From contig NZ_CP084992.1 in assembly GCF_044793635.1 (NCBI RefSeq), forward strand, positions 1,860,001 through 1,924,000: DNA of 64,000 nucleotides, read 5' to 3'. The notes under the pieces were generated by a model that worked only from the letters and a program-made list of their open reading frames with translations, made no database searches and was not told the origin of the DNA. Position numbers and translations under genes: made by a program. This document shows positions 8,549 through 17,027 of this stretch, piece after piece (positions within the stretch are counted from its first letter, which is position 1; each line of letters opens with the position of its first letter). The DNA is from Virgibacillus_F necropolis_A. GTDB taxonomy: Bacteria; Bacillota; Bacilli; Bacillales; Amphibacillaceae.

Positions 8549-8677
8549 ATGAAAAGAATGTTAATTGCACTATTCCTTATGCTTATTATCGGATTTGGCA
8601 TTGTTGGATACACGCAAACAGGTGATCCAAACCAAACAATTGAAAAAGAAACAAATTCATCATCTATTAAACTATAG
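8549..8677 (+). CDS. Small secreted or membrane peptide, 42 aa
   Basis: ATG at 8549 with a strong GGGGGG Shine-Dalgarno six to seven bases upstream. It encodes 42 residues: KR, a hydrophobic segment (MLIALFLMLIIGFGIVGY, 4-21) and a polar tail ending SSSIKL. It is followed within 25 bp by a strong terminator, so it looks like a genuine single-gene transcription unit. No family is recognised. The single membrane segment and short outward or inward tail resemble small regulatory membrane peptides; function unknown. Confidence 0.55.
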   Translation: MKRMLIALFLMLIIGFGIVGYTQTGDPNQTIEKETNSSSIKL

Positions 8678-8696
8678 GTTTATTTGACATATATAA

Positions 8697-8737
8697 GAAA
8701 AGGAAAGCAACTAACAAAATTAGTGCTTTCCTTTTAT
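8697..8737. terminator. Bidirectional terminator
   Basis: Stem AAAGGAAAGCAACTAA / TTAGTGCTTTCCTTT (8698-8734) flanked by T-rich sequence on either strand. It serves the small ORF at 8549 and the convergent yocH-like gene. Confidence 0.85.
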
Positions 8738-8765
8738 ATTGCTCGCTTTTTCTATTCAATTGTTA

Positions 8766-9536
8766 TTATTTTAAAATTGTTACGTTAACTGTTTGTCTTC
8801 CCCATGCATATGCTTCATCTTTAGTTTGAACATGAACGTCGATTTCATTTCCATTAATTGCTCCACCAACGTCTCCAGCTACAGCACGTCCATAACCTTC
8901 AACATAAACTTCAGTACCCAATGGAATGACGTTTGGATCTACTGCAATTACTTTTTTATTTGGATTAGCATTTAAGTCAATTCCTGTTGCTGTTACTCCT
9001 GAACACCCAGGGCAATCAGCTGTATATGCAGTAGCTTCTACACTAATTGTTTTACCTTCTGAGCTATTATCTTTTTCGTTATTTGATTTTTCTACTTCTG
9101 CTGTTTCAGTTTTTGTTTCTGCTTGAGTAGTAGTTGCGTTTGATTCTTTTGCTTTTGCTGGCTGATTGTCTTGATCCTGATCTATGTTGACACCTTTAAT
9201 TTCAAGTTCTTGTCCAATTGAGATTACATCAGACTCTAATTTATTCCATTTTTTGATATTGTCAACTTTGACGTCGAATTTTTCTCCAATTCCGATTAAC
9301 GTGTCGCCTTCTTCAACTTTATATATTTCATTAATAAACAATTTTTGTTTTGGTTGAATCACTGTAGTTTTCAACGCATTTATTTCAACTAAATCGTCAA
9401 CCGATGTATTGTATTCTTGTGCTATGTCCCAAAGAGTATCTCCTTTTTCTACTTGATATTCCTCTGCTGAGACGTTTGTAATTCCTGCGCCAGCAATAAT
9501 GATACTCATAGCAAGAGCTGCTATTAATTTCTTCAT
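8766..9536 (-). CDS. Secreted LysM-3D domain cell-wall protein, YocH-like
   Basis: A 256-residue exported protein: signal peptide (residues 1-24, cut near SAEE), LysM repeat 1 (about 26-69, YQVEKGDTLWDIA), LysM repeat 2 (about 71-115, YKVEEGDTLIGIG), an acidic/Thr-rich linker, and a C-terminal 3D domain (about 165-256). The 3D domain carries the conserved Asp residues in VDPNVIPLGT, AGDVGGAI and GNEIDVHV. Such proteins are stationary-phase or growth-linked muralytic enzymes (B. subtilis YocH). In B. subtilis yocH is WalRK-controlled. TGTAAT-type half sites occur upstream (9622-9696 on the complement) but none is in the proper 5-bp-spaced pair. Confidence 0.85.
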   Translation of the reverse strand: MKKLIAALAMSIIIAGAGITNVSAEEYQVEKGDTLWDIAQEYNTSVDDLVEINALKTTVIQPKQKLFINEIYKVEEGDTLIGIGEKFDVKVDNIKKWNKLESDVISIGQELEIKGVNIDQDQDNQPAKAKESNATTTQAETKTETAEVEKSNNEKDNSSEGKTISVEATAYTADCPGCSGVTATGIDLNANPNKKVIAVDPNVIPLGTEVYVEGYGRAVAGDVGGAINGNEIDVHVQTKDEAYAWGRQTVNVTILK

Positions 9537-9846
9537 AGGTGTTGTCCCTCCTCAAATTTCTGACATTGCCTATATTATCACAGCGAAATAGGTAATGCAG
9601 TTACAGAGAAGTTAAGAGTCTATTACAAGCATTACTAAATAATCATTGATATATTACAATTATGATAGGTTTATAACAAAGGACTGTTTTATTACAGGTA
9701 TTCGGGTATTAAGGACTATAAATTGTGGTATTTTTGAGGACTTTCGACAAAAATCTATCATTCTAGTATATGTTTTTTGCAATACAATTCGGGAATATTA
9801 TTAGTTGTGGGCTAAAAACGAACAAAAGTGTAAGCGACCGATGTTT
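9537..9846. other. Intergenic region upstream of yocH-like gene
   Basis: Upstream region of the yocH-like gene, AT-rich, with several TGTAAT/TGTTAT half sites on the minus strand (9653-9658, 9673-9678, 9691-9696). No reading frame is supported. It ends where MITE copy 1 begins. Confidence 0.35.
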
Positions 9847-10235
9847 ATCTTCATAGTTGATATATAATGCGACGTAACGAAAAATCATGTTCAGTGCCCT
9901 GCGACCGCTACGGAAAAATCACTACGCTTTCCGCGGGCTTGCGCTGAGCCTCCTCGCGAGCAAAAACCGCTCACTGCGGGGTCTCAAGACTTCGCTTTCC
10001 CGCAGGAGTCTCCGTGTTTTTCCTCCGCTAACATGGTTTCTGGAAGCAGTAATATATAGCCCCTTTCACTGTTATGGCAGTTGATTGGAGCGGAGGACCG
10101 TTGACTCCTGCGGGAACAGCACGAGTCTGAAGACCCCGCAGCGGTGGTCTTCCGCGAGGAGGCTGAAGCCGTGCCCGCGGAAAGCAACGGTCCGCAGCGG
10201 AAATCAACATAGCAGTAATGTCGTAGCAGTTTATA
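9847..10235 (+). mobile_element. MITE-like element, copy 1 (outer ends lost)
   Basis: GC-rich element with two inverted modules. The left module holds CTTTCCGCGGGC, GCCTCCTCGCG and CCCGCAGGAGTC. The right one holds GACTCCTGCGGGAACAGCAC, AGACCCCGCAGCGG, GAGGAGGCTGAAGCC and CCCGCGGAAAGC. They flank a central spacer (about 10035-10085). It shares inner TIR sequence (ATCTTCATAGTTGATAT...GCGACGTAAC on the left, GTCGTAGCAGTTTATATA on the right) with the copies at 20565, 30542 and 44447. The outermost TIR bases are not recognisable, so it is an old or truncated copy. It codes for nothing. Confidence 0.75.
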
Positions 10236-10240
10236 TACAC

Positions 10241-10282
10241 AAAAAAACCTTGCTATCTTTAATAAGAAAGCAAGGTTTTTTT
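10241..10282 (-). terminator. Rho-independent terminator of the opp operon
   Basis: Stem AAAAAAACCTTGCT (10241-10254) / AGCAAGGTTTTTTT (10269-10282). The minus-strand T run ends transcription after oppF. Confidence 0.9.
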
Positions 10283-10304
10283 GATTACTATATTTGTTTC
10301 TTCT

Positions 10305-11240
10305 TTATTTAGATTCCAATTCTTTTTTATACTGTTCAAATTCAGTTGGCGTACAACGCACCCAGTGTCGTGGAGCAACTTCTCTAAATTCCATTTCTTC
10401 ATCCACGTTGTGTACTGTTGGATCGTATTCAACACGTTTACGATTACGTTCATACTCTGGATCTGGTAGTGGAATCGCGGAAAGCAATGACTTTGTATAT
10501 GGATGTAACGGATTTCGATACAACTCATCACTATCAGCTAGTTCTACCATGTTTCCATAGTACATAACTCCGATACGATCACTTAAATATTTTACCATTG
10601 ATAAATCATGTGCAATAAATAAATACGTCAAACCGTATTCACGTTGCAGCTTTTTCAATAAATTTACTACCTGCGCTTGGATTGACACGTCAAGTGCTGA
10701 AATAGGCTCATCGGCAATAATAAATTCTGGTTTAACAGCTAATGCTCGAGCAATACCGATACGTTGTCTTTGCCCACCACTAAATTCATGTGGGAAACGT
10801 GTCGCGTGTTCTTTGTTCAGACCAACTGTAACAAGCAATTCCTCAACGCGCGCTTTACGCTCTTTCGCGTCTTTTGCAAGATTATGCACATCGATTCCTT
10901 CTGCAATGATATCCATAACGGTCATTCTTGGGTTAAGTGAAGATGAAGGATCCTGGAAAATCATCTGCATTTTGCGATTGAATTTTTTCATATCAGCTGT
11001 AGATTTTTTACCGTGGACATCTTCGCCCTTATATTTTACTGTTCCGTCAGTCGCTTCATATAAACGAATGATTGTTCTTCCAGTCGTAGATTTACCACAA
11101 CCTGATTCCCCAACCAATCCAAATGTTTCACCTTGATATATATCGAAATTAAGGCCGTCAACAGCTTTGACTACACCTTTTCTGCCAATTTTAAAATGAC
11201 GCTTTAAATTACTAACTTCTAATAGTTTTTCAGCTGTCAT
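10305..11240 (-). CDS. oppF: Oligopeptide ABC transporter ATPase OppF
   Basis: A 311-residue ABC ATPase: GESGCGKST (Walker A), FSGGQRQRIGIARAL (signature), FIIADEPISALD (Walker B), and the C-terminal oligopeptide-transporter domain (NPLHPYTKSLLSAIP). It pairs with OppD to power peptide uptake through OppB/OppC. ATG at 11240 is chosen because AAGGAAGGTG lies just upstream; it overlaps the oppD stop by 11 bp, implying translational coupling. Longer in-frame sequence to 11408 lies inside oppD. Last gene before the terminator. Confidence 0.93.
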   Translation of the reverse strand: MTAEKLLEVSNLKRHFKIGRKGVVKAVDGLNFDIYQGETFGLVGESGCGKSTTGRTIIRLYEATDGTVKYKGEDVHGKKSTADMKKFNRKMQMIFQDPSSSLNPRMTVMDIIAEGIDVHNLAKDAKERKARVEELLVTVGLNKEHATRFPHEFSGGQRQRIGIARALAVKPEFIIADEPISALDVSIQAQVVNLLKKLQREYGLTYLFIAHDLSMVKYLSDRIGVMYYGNMVELADSDELYRNPLHPYTKSLLSAIPLPDPEYERNRKRVEYDPTVHNVDEEMEFREVAPRHWVRCTPTEFEQYKKELESK

Positions 11241-12303
11241 GTACTTCACCTTCCTTAACGTCAGGAGTTGTACCAGTTGATGCAAAGCCGTCCATTCGTC
11301 TTTGTACCGCTGCTGGTGGCTCCATTTTTGGAGCATCTTCATGCAATAACCATGTCGCAGCATAATGTGTATCTGAAACCTTGAACATTGGTGGTTGCAT
11401 TTCTTCATCTATTTTTAATGCATATGCATTACGTGGTGCAAATGCGTCACCCTTAGGTGGATTTGTCATATCCGGTGGACTACCTGGAATAGTGACTAGG
11501 TCGTCAGTATTATCATCCAGCGTAGGCATTGATCCTAAAAGACCCCAAGTATATGGATGTTTTGGGTTATAAAAAATTTCCTCTGTTGTACCAATTTCAA
11601 CTATTCTACCTGCATACATAACCGCAACTCGGTCTGCAACGTTTGCTACAACACCTAAATCATGTGTAATAAAAACAATTGCACTACTTGTTTCTCTTTG
11701 GATATCTTTCATTAATTCTAAAATTTGCGCTTGAATCGTAACATCTAGTGCAGTAGTTGGCTCATCCGCAATCAATAGCTTTGGATTACATGCGAGTGCT
11801 ATCGCAACAACAACACGTTGACGCATACCACCAGAAAATTGGTGTGGATATTGATGCAAGCGTTTATCTGCATTTGGAATACCTACAAGCTTTAATAATT
11901 CTACTGCACGTTCACTTGCGTCTTTACGATTCATTTTCTGATGTTTCATTAAGCCTTCCATAATCTGATTTCCAATTTTCATTGTAGGATTTAATGATGA
12001 CATTGGATCCTGGAAAATCATGGATATATCTTTTCCGCGAATCTTTTGCATCTCTTTCTCAGACTTATGAACTAAATCTTCACCTTCAAACATGATTGAT
12101 CCTTCTTTAATAACACCCTGTGGCTTAGGCAGAAGACGCATAATAGCTTTTGTCGTAACAGATTTCCCTGAACCTGATTCACCAACAATTGCCAGCGTTT
12201 CTCCTTTGTTTACATCAAACGATACACCGCGCACCGCTTGTACCTCGCCGCCAAAGGTGTTAAATGATACGTTAAGATCGTTAACCTCAAGTAATTTGCT
12301 CAT
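11230..12303 (-). CDS. oppD: Oligopeptide ABC transporter ATPase OppD
   Basis: A 357-residue ABC ATPase with GESGSGKSVTT, FSGGMRQRVVVAIAL, LLIADEPTTALD and HPYTWGLLGSMP. The oligo/dipeptide C-terminal region after residue 240 contains an extended, somewhat acidic tail. It works with OppF on the cytoplasmic side of OppBC. It lies 18 bp downstream of oppC and overlaps oppF. Order oppA-B-C-D-F matches B. subtilis opp. Confidence 0.93.
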   Translation of the reverse strand: MSKLLEVNDLNVSFNTFGGEVQAVRGVSFDVNKGETLAIVGESGSGKSVTTKAIMRLLPKPQGVIKEGSIMFEGEDLVHKSEKEMQKIRGKDISMIFQDPMSSLNPTMKIGNQIMEGLMKHQKMNRKDASERAVELLKLVGIPNADKRLHQYPHQFSGGMRQRVVVAIALACNPKLLIADEPTTALDVTIQAQILELMKDIQRETSSAIVFITHDLGVVANVADRVAVMYAGRIVEIGTTEEIFYNPKHPYTWGLLGSMPTLDDNTDDLVTIPGSPPDMTNPPKGDAFAPRNAYALKIDEEMQPPMFKVSDTHYAATWLLHEDAPKMEPPAAVQRRMDGFASTGTTPDVKEGEVHDS

Positions 12304-12321
12304 TTATAAACACCTGCCTTT

Positions 12322-13467
12322 TTATTTATGCATTTTAGGGTCAAAAGCATCCCGCAATCCATCCGCTACAACGTTAAACGCAATCATAATTACGGAAATA
12401 ACAATTGCTGGATATAAAAGTAAGAACGGGTAGATTCGAAGATAATCAAATCCTGTATTAATTAGTGTACCAAGTGATGCTTCCGGTGGAACTAACCCAA
12501 GTCCAATGAAGCTTAGAAATGCTTCGAAGAATATCGCACCAGGAATCGTGAACATTGTATTAATAATAATGACACCACTAATATTTGGTATTAAATGCTT
12601 CGTGACTATTTTTGAAGCTTTTGTACCCAACGTTCTCGATGCTAATACATATTCCATGTTTTTAAGTTTTAATATTTCCCCTCGGACTAACCTGGCCATT
12701 CCTATCCAACCGGTAATCGTCAGGGCTATGGTTATTGAAAGTATACCTGGCTGCAGGATGATTATCATGAGTAAAATAACAACCAAGTTTGGAACCCCTA
12801 CAAGCACTTCAATAATCCGTTGCATGACATTATCTATTCGACCGCCAGCATATCCAGAAATACCACCATATGCTACACCGATGATAAGGTCAATTGCTGC
12901 AGCTAAAAAGGCAATGTATAACGATACACGTGTACCTTTCCATAATCTTGTCCATTGATCTCGACCTAAATTATCTGTTCCTAGCCAGAAATATGTGTCA
13001 TCCAAACCTTTTGCCTCATAGACATGGTAAGTAGCTTCAACTACTGCCGAATCTTTTGTACCATTTCCTTCATCAACTACTTCGATATCTATAAAATCTT
13101 CTTTGTTATCATATCGCATATAAGCATTCTTAGTAGCGTCTTCAACATCGTCGCCATCATACTCACCACTTAAAGTTCCGTCAAAACCTGACCATTCAGC
13201 ATCATCCAACCAACTCACTCTTGGTGGCATTGTTCCTCTTGTAACGTCTTGATCATTATAGCCGTATTCGTTCATTCCCGGGCCAAAAAAGCTCATAATT
13301 ATAATAATAAACAGGATAATCACGGAGACTATTGCTAATTTGTTTTTTAAGAATGTTCTAGTTGCATCCTGTAAAAACGTTCTACTTGGTTTTTCAATTT
13401 TTTCACTTGTATCTTCTTGACGTTCGAGGGGTTGTAATAGTTCTTTAGGTATTTTATTCTGATCCAT
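12322..13467 (-). CDS. oppC: Oligopeptide ABC transporter permease OppC
   Basis: A 381-residue inner-membrane permease. An N-terminal cytoplasmic stretch (to about 45) is followed by one membrane segment (KLAIVSVIILFIIIIMSFFG). A large extracytoplasmic acidic loop (about 70-165) follows, then five segments carrying the BPD_transp_1 domain with its EAA-like loop (ASRTLGTKASKIVTKHLIPN). The acidic insertion is longer than in many OppC proteins. AGGAGGGGAG precedes ATG 13467; the oppB stop is one base upstream, so translation is coupled. Confidence 0.92.
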   Translation of the reverse strand: MDQNKIPKELLQPLERQEDTSEKIEKPSRTFLQDATRTFLKNKLAIVSVIILFIIIIMSFFGPGMNEYGYNDQDVTRGTMPPRVSWLDDAEWSGFDGTLSGEYDGDDVEDATKNAYMRYDNKEDFIDIEVVDEGNGTKDSAVVEATYHVYEAKGLDDTYFWLGTDNLGRDQWTRLWKGTRVSLYIAFLAAAIDLIIGVAYGGISGYAGGRIDNVMQRIIEVLVGVPNLVVILLMIIILQPGILSITIALTITGWIGMARLVRGEILKLKNMEYVLASRTLGTKASKIVTKHLIPNISGVIIINTMFTIPGAIFFEAFLSFIGLGLVPPEASLGTLINTGFDYLRIYPFLLLYPAIVISVIMIAFNVVADGLRDAFDPKMHK

Positions 13468-13468
13468 T

Positions 13469-14398
13469 TTAACTCTCCCCTCCTGATACTCTAATTCTAG
13501 GATCAATTATTCCGTATAATAGATCAATAATTAATATAATAACTACAAACAATACTGAAAACAGCAGTGTAGTTCCCATTATTGTAGGATAATCATTTAC
13601 CATAATTGATGATACGAACTGGTCACCTAACCCAGGTATTGCAAAAATTTGTTCAATTACAAGTGTTCCTGTCATTAAACTAACTGACATTGGTCCCATT
13701 ATCGTAACAAGTGGGATCAAAGCATTACGTAGTCCGTGTTTAAAGATAATACCTGTTTCCGTAACACCCTTCGCTCTAGCGGTAAGAATGAAATCCGACC
13801 CTAGAACTTCTAACATTTCTGTTCGTGTAAAACGAGCAGATACTGCCAATGGGAAAATCATTAATGCAATCGTTGGTAACACTGAGTACTCCCAACCTTC
13901 CCATAGGGCTACAGGGAACCAACCCAATTTAACTGCTAATCCCCATTGCAGAAGGCCTGCAAATACAAAGGATGGGATTGATGTACCTAATACTGCTAAA
14001 ACCGTGGAACCATAGTCGAGAAATCCATTATGGAAAACTGAGGCTACTAAACCAAGGAGTATTCCTAATAGTGTACCAACTATCATAGCTTGAAGACCAA
14101 CCTGAAACGATGGACCAATTCTATCCATAATAATATCTGTTACAGGTGTATTAGAGAACGCAAATGAGATTCCTAAATCACCTTGCAAAAGTCCACCCAT
14201 ATAATTCAAGTATTGGATTGGAACCGGGTCATCAAGTCCGTATTTCTCTAATACAACTGCAGCTTGTTCCTCTGATAGTTTGTTTTCAGCACTAAGCGGA
14301 CTCCCTGGTAATAGTTTCATAAGGAAGAACGATATCGTAGCAATTAAAAATAAAGTTATAGCCATGTACATAATACGTTTTAGTAAATACCGTGCCAT
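13469..14398 (-). CDS. oppB: Oligopeptide ABC transporter permease OppB
   Basis: A 309-residue permease with six predicted membrane segments and the OppB/DppB signature: N-terminal YLLKRIMYM, the LPGSP motif (residues 30-35) and the EAA loop TARAKGVTETGIIFKHGLRNAL. GGGAGGT eight bases upstream fixes the start at 14398. It is separated from oppA by 179 bp containing an attenuating hairpin, so it is probably expressed at lower level than oppA. Confidence 0.93.
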   Translation of the reverse strand: MARYLLKRIMYMAITLFLIATISFFLMKLLPGSPLSAENKLSEEQAAVVLEKYGLDDPVPIQYLNYMGGLLQGDLGISFAFSNTPVTDIIMDRIGPSFQVGLQAMIVGTLLGILLGLVASVFHNGFLDYGSTVLAVLGTSIPSFVFAGLLQWGLAVKLGWFPVALWEGWEYSVLPTIALMIFPLAVSARFTRTEMLEVLGSDFILTARAKGVTETGIIFKHGLRNALIPLVTIMGPMSVSLMTGTLVIEQIFAIPGLGDQFVSSIMVNDYPTIMGTTLLFSVLFVVIILIIDLLYGIIDPRIRVSGGES

Positions 14399-14480
14399 AC
14401 TTGCACCTCCCAAGAATTTTGTAAATTCATGTTGAAAAAGTTCGATTGTTTAAAATTATACGACTTTTTTATTGCATTGG

Positions 14481-14515
14481 AAAAGAGAGTATATGTCCAC
14501 TTAGGAATATACTCC
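14481..14515 (-). terminator. Intra-operon attenuator between oppA and oppB
   Basis: Minus-strand hairpin GGGAGTATAT / ATATACTCTC (14485-14515) followed by TTTT. The same stem sequence, in a perfect form, is the terminator after the second oppA (16984-17016). It probably sets the excess of binding protein over permease. Confidence 0.75.
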
Positions 14516-14577
14516 CTTTACCAATTACATAACCTAGCATATTCTAATTAGTTACCTCTAAGAATACAAATCTTTGG

Positions 14578-16284
14578 TTATTCAGCTGCTCCAACACTTG
14601 CCCACTTGTATTCATAAGTAGCACCCATTGGGTTGTTAATTACACCTTTAATAGAGGGTGAGATTAATTGTGCACGAGCACTTTGATACAATGGTGCAAC
14701 TGCCGCATCTTCAGCTAAGATTTTTTCAGCTTTTAAGAAAGCTTCAAAACGTTTAACAGGATCAAGAGCTAATTCATTTACAGTACTTTGAACTAATTTA
14801 TCATACTCAGGATTTGAGTAACCCATCTTATTGTTTCCACCATCAGTTAACCATAGGTTCAACCAAGTGTATGGATCAAGATAGTCAGGACCCCATCCAG
14901 AGAATTGAATATCATAGTCCATGTTAGTATCTAATTCTAAGCGTTGTTCGAATGGAACTTGCTTCAACGTAATTTCTAATCCTTCAAGGTTAGATTCCAT
15001 TTGGTTAGCAAGATATTCGTTCATGATTTTAGTAGTTTCGCCATCTCCACCTAAGAATTCAAGGCTAACTTCTGTTTTACCAATTTCTTCTAAACCTTTT
15101 TTCCATAGTTCTTTAGCTTTTTCTGGATCGTATGTTACTAAATCTCCATTGATTTCGCGGAAATCCTCACCAGTTTCAGGATGAGCAGAGAAATCAGCAG
15201 GAACATAACCGTTAGAAACGATAGATCCATTATTGATAACTTCATCAACTAAAGCTTGCTTGTTAATAGATTTGCTTAATGCTTTACGGATATTAACGTT
15301 AGCAAGTGCATCTGAAGTTGTTTGGTTAAATTTCAAATAGAATAAAGATGTTTCTGGTGTAATTGTAAAATCATCATGTGATGAATATTTATCAACTAGT
15401 TCTGCAGAAATACCTGCACGTTGAACTTCACCTTTTTCATATAAGTCCACTGCAACTTGTGGATCTTTTACTACATCATAAGTCATTTTTGTTAATTGTA
15501 CAGTTTCAGCATCCCAGTACTTTTCATTTTTTACTAAGTCCCAAGAAGTTGAAGTACTCTTCCATCCATCTAGTAAGAATGGTCCGTTAGCTAATAACGT
15601 TTCAGAGCTTGTAGCATATTTGTCGCCTTGTGCTTCAACGAATTTTTGATTTAATGGTAAGAATGTACCGAAAGCTGTTAATGATTCAAAATATGGTGTT
15701 GGTTTCTCAAGCGTAACAACTAATGTATAGTCGCCTTCCGCTTTTACACCTAATTCTTTTACAGGTTTTTCGCCAGCGCTAATTGCTGTAGCGTTTTTAA
15801 TTACGCCACCCATCATGTATGGGCCATACTCAGAGCCTGTCTTAGGATTCACAGCACGTTGCCATGCATAAACGAAGTCATGCGCTGTTACTGGATCCCC
15901 GTTTTCCCAAACTGCATCTTCACGTAAAGTGAATGTCCAAGTTAGGGCATCTTCACTTACTTTATGTTCTGTAGCAATACCTGGCGTTAATTTAGCATCT
16001 TCCCCTAGACGATATAGACCTTCCATAGTAGTTCCTAGGAATTGGAATGCATATTCGTCAGTAGCTAAAGAAGCATCCATTGTAGGAATAGTATCCCCAT
16101 TTAATAAATTAAGTACTTGTTCAGCTGGCTCTTCTGCAGGTTCTTCTGCAGGTTCCTCAGTTGTTTCACCTGAGTCGCCATCTTTTGTTTCTGTGCTGCC
16201 CTCTTCTCCACTAGAGCATGCAACCATGAATATACTTAGCAAAAGACCTAATGCTAATAGTAATGAAAATTTCGACAATTTCAT
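14578..16284 (-). CDS. oppA: Oligopeptide-binding lipoprotein OppA (copy 1)
   Basis: A 568-residue solute-binding protein: lipoprotein signal with lipobox FMVAC (Cys23), an acidic linker containing EEPAEEPAEEPAEE-type repeats (about 40-55), and an SBP_bac_5 domain. Features visible include NGDPVTAHDFVYAWQRAVNP and YSNPEYDKLVQSTVNEL. It captures oligopeptides outside the membrane and delivers them to OppBCDF, encoded directly downstream. GGGAGGT precedes the ATG. It is closely similar to the second OppA at 17028-18710, a recent duplication. Confidence 0.92.
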   Translation of the reverse strand: MKLSKFSLLLALGLLLSIFMVACSSGEEGSTETKDGDSGETTEEPAEEPAEEPAEQVLNLLNGDTIPTMDASLATDEYAFQFLGTTMEGLYRLGEDAKLTPGIATEHKVSEDALTWTFTLREDAVWENGDPVTAHDFVYAWQRAVNPKTGSEYGPYMMGGVIKNATAISAGEKPVKELGVKAEGDYTLVVTLEKPTPYFESLTAFGTFLPLNQKFVEAQGDKYATSSETLLANGPFLLDGWKSTSTSWDLVKNEKYWDAETVQLTKMTYDVVKDPQVAVDLYEKGEVQRAGISAELVDKYSSHDDFTITPETSLFYLKFNQTTSDALANVNIRKALSKSINKQALVDEVINNGSIVSNGYVPADFSAHPETGEDFREINGDLVTYDPEKAKELWKKGLEEIGKTEVSLEFLGGDGETTKIMNEYLANQMESNLEGLEITLKQVPFEQRLELDTNMDYDIQFSGWGPDYLDPYTWLNLWLTDGGNNKMGYSNPEYDKLVQSTVNELALDPVKRFEAFLKAEKILAEDAAVAPLYQSARAQLISPSIKGVINNPMGATYEYKWASVGAAE

Positions 16285-16349
16285 GGTATGTTGACCTCCC
16301 CTTTTTTGTTTTTCTAAAAGCTTGTGTAGAAAAATTATCTACAATAAGC

Positions 16350-16381
16350 ATTATACAATTTTTCAAACTATTTTGCATTAC
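16350..16381 (-). promoter_or_regulatory. oppA copy 1 promoter with palindromic operator-like site
   Basis: On the minus strand TATAAT (16350-16355) lies 8 bp downstream of the near-palindrome CAAAATAGTTTG (16364-16375), which falls between the -10 and the expected -35 position. The copy upstream of the second oppA is a perfect palindrome (18787-18798). Conservation of both suggests a regulated promoter. Confidence 0.5.
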
Positions 16382-16592
16382 TTTTTTTAATAAATTTTTT
16401 CAAAACTCTATTATAATAACAATCTCGTTACAAAAGATAGGTCTATATACCTATACAATTTTACTTACTTTTAACATTATTCCGTTCATAAAGCATTAAT
16501 CTTATTCCTATACTTTCATTTTAGAATCTAATATTATAATCATCCTATCTTTGCTATAATTAGAGATATTCTATTTCAAAGGGTGTACAAGT

Positions 16593-16961
16593 ATGATTTA
16601 TTTAAAAAATAAATGGATTTTCTTTCTAATTAATATCTTTGTAACCATTCTACTATTTATGACCTCTTCTCCAACATACAATCTAACGCATTTCATTAAT
16701 TCTTTATTTTATGTATTGTTAGTGTATCTCATCTTATTGTTATTTTTATTTATTATAAAAGGACGCTTTTTTGATGGGATCACATGGAGTTTTCGAAGAT
16801 TCCGTTCAATTATGTCCAAAAACAGGGATTACTTAGAAGAACTGGGAGATAATCCAATGCTTTCCGAACGCATTAGCATCACCTTTTACCGATTTATTGC
16901 ATTTCAAACATTCGCTTTATTGGTTTTTCTGATGCTATTGCTCGTTATATATTATATATAA
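16593..16961 (+). CDS. DUF3899-type membrane protein
   Basis: A 122-residue integral membrane protein with three hydrophobic segments (about 9-26, 36-57, 99-120) and a basic cytoplasmic loop between the second and third (GITWSFRRFRSIMSKNRDYLEELGDNP). The loop and length fit the DUF3899 family of Bacillaceae, a tentative assignment. It is transcribed opposite to the two flanking oppA genes and shares the bidirectional terminator at 16984-17016 with oppA copy 2. A TATAAT at 16555-16560 and AAAGGGTG precede the ATG. Its placement between duplicated oppA genes suggests a peptide-uptake context, but no function is known. Confidence 0.6.
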   Translation: MIYLKNKWIFFLINIFVTILLFMTSSPTYNLTHFINSLFYVLLVYLILLLFLFIIKGRFFDGITWSFRRFRSIMSKNRDYLEELGDNPMLSERISITFYRFIAFQTFALLVFLMLLLVIYYI

Positions 16962-16980
16962 CTCTACAGTCCCACATTGA

Positions 16981-17020
16981 AAAAGAGAGTATATTCCGCT
17001 ATGGAATATACTCTCTTTTT
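16981..17020. terminator. Bidirectional terminator
   Basis: Perfect 14-bp stem AGAGAGTATATTCC (16984-16997) / GGAATATACTCTCT (17003-17016), with A and T runs on either side. It ends both the DUF3899 gene and oppA copy 2. Confidence 0.92.
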
Positions 17021-17027
17021 ACTCTAG

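Noticed and set aside
9601..9700. WalR binding site upstream of the yocH-like gene
   Set aside because: TGTAAT-type half sites exist but no direct repeat with the required 5-bp spacing was found.
9887..10240. Several 64-75 aa reading frames inside the GC-rich repeats (also at 20666-20958, 30451-30782 and 44534-44883), similar between copies
   Set aside because: They are translations of the MITE modules, occur on both strands, have no ribosome sites and reflect repeat similarity, not protein conservation.
12506..12958. 150-aa reading frame on the plus strand
   Set aside because: Antisense shadow of oppC; no ribosome site, and oppC is clearly the real gene.
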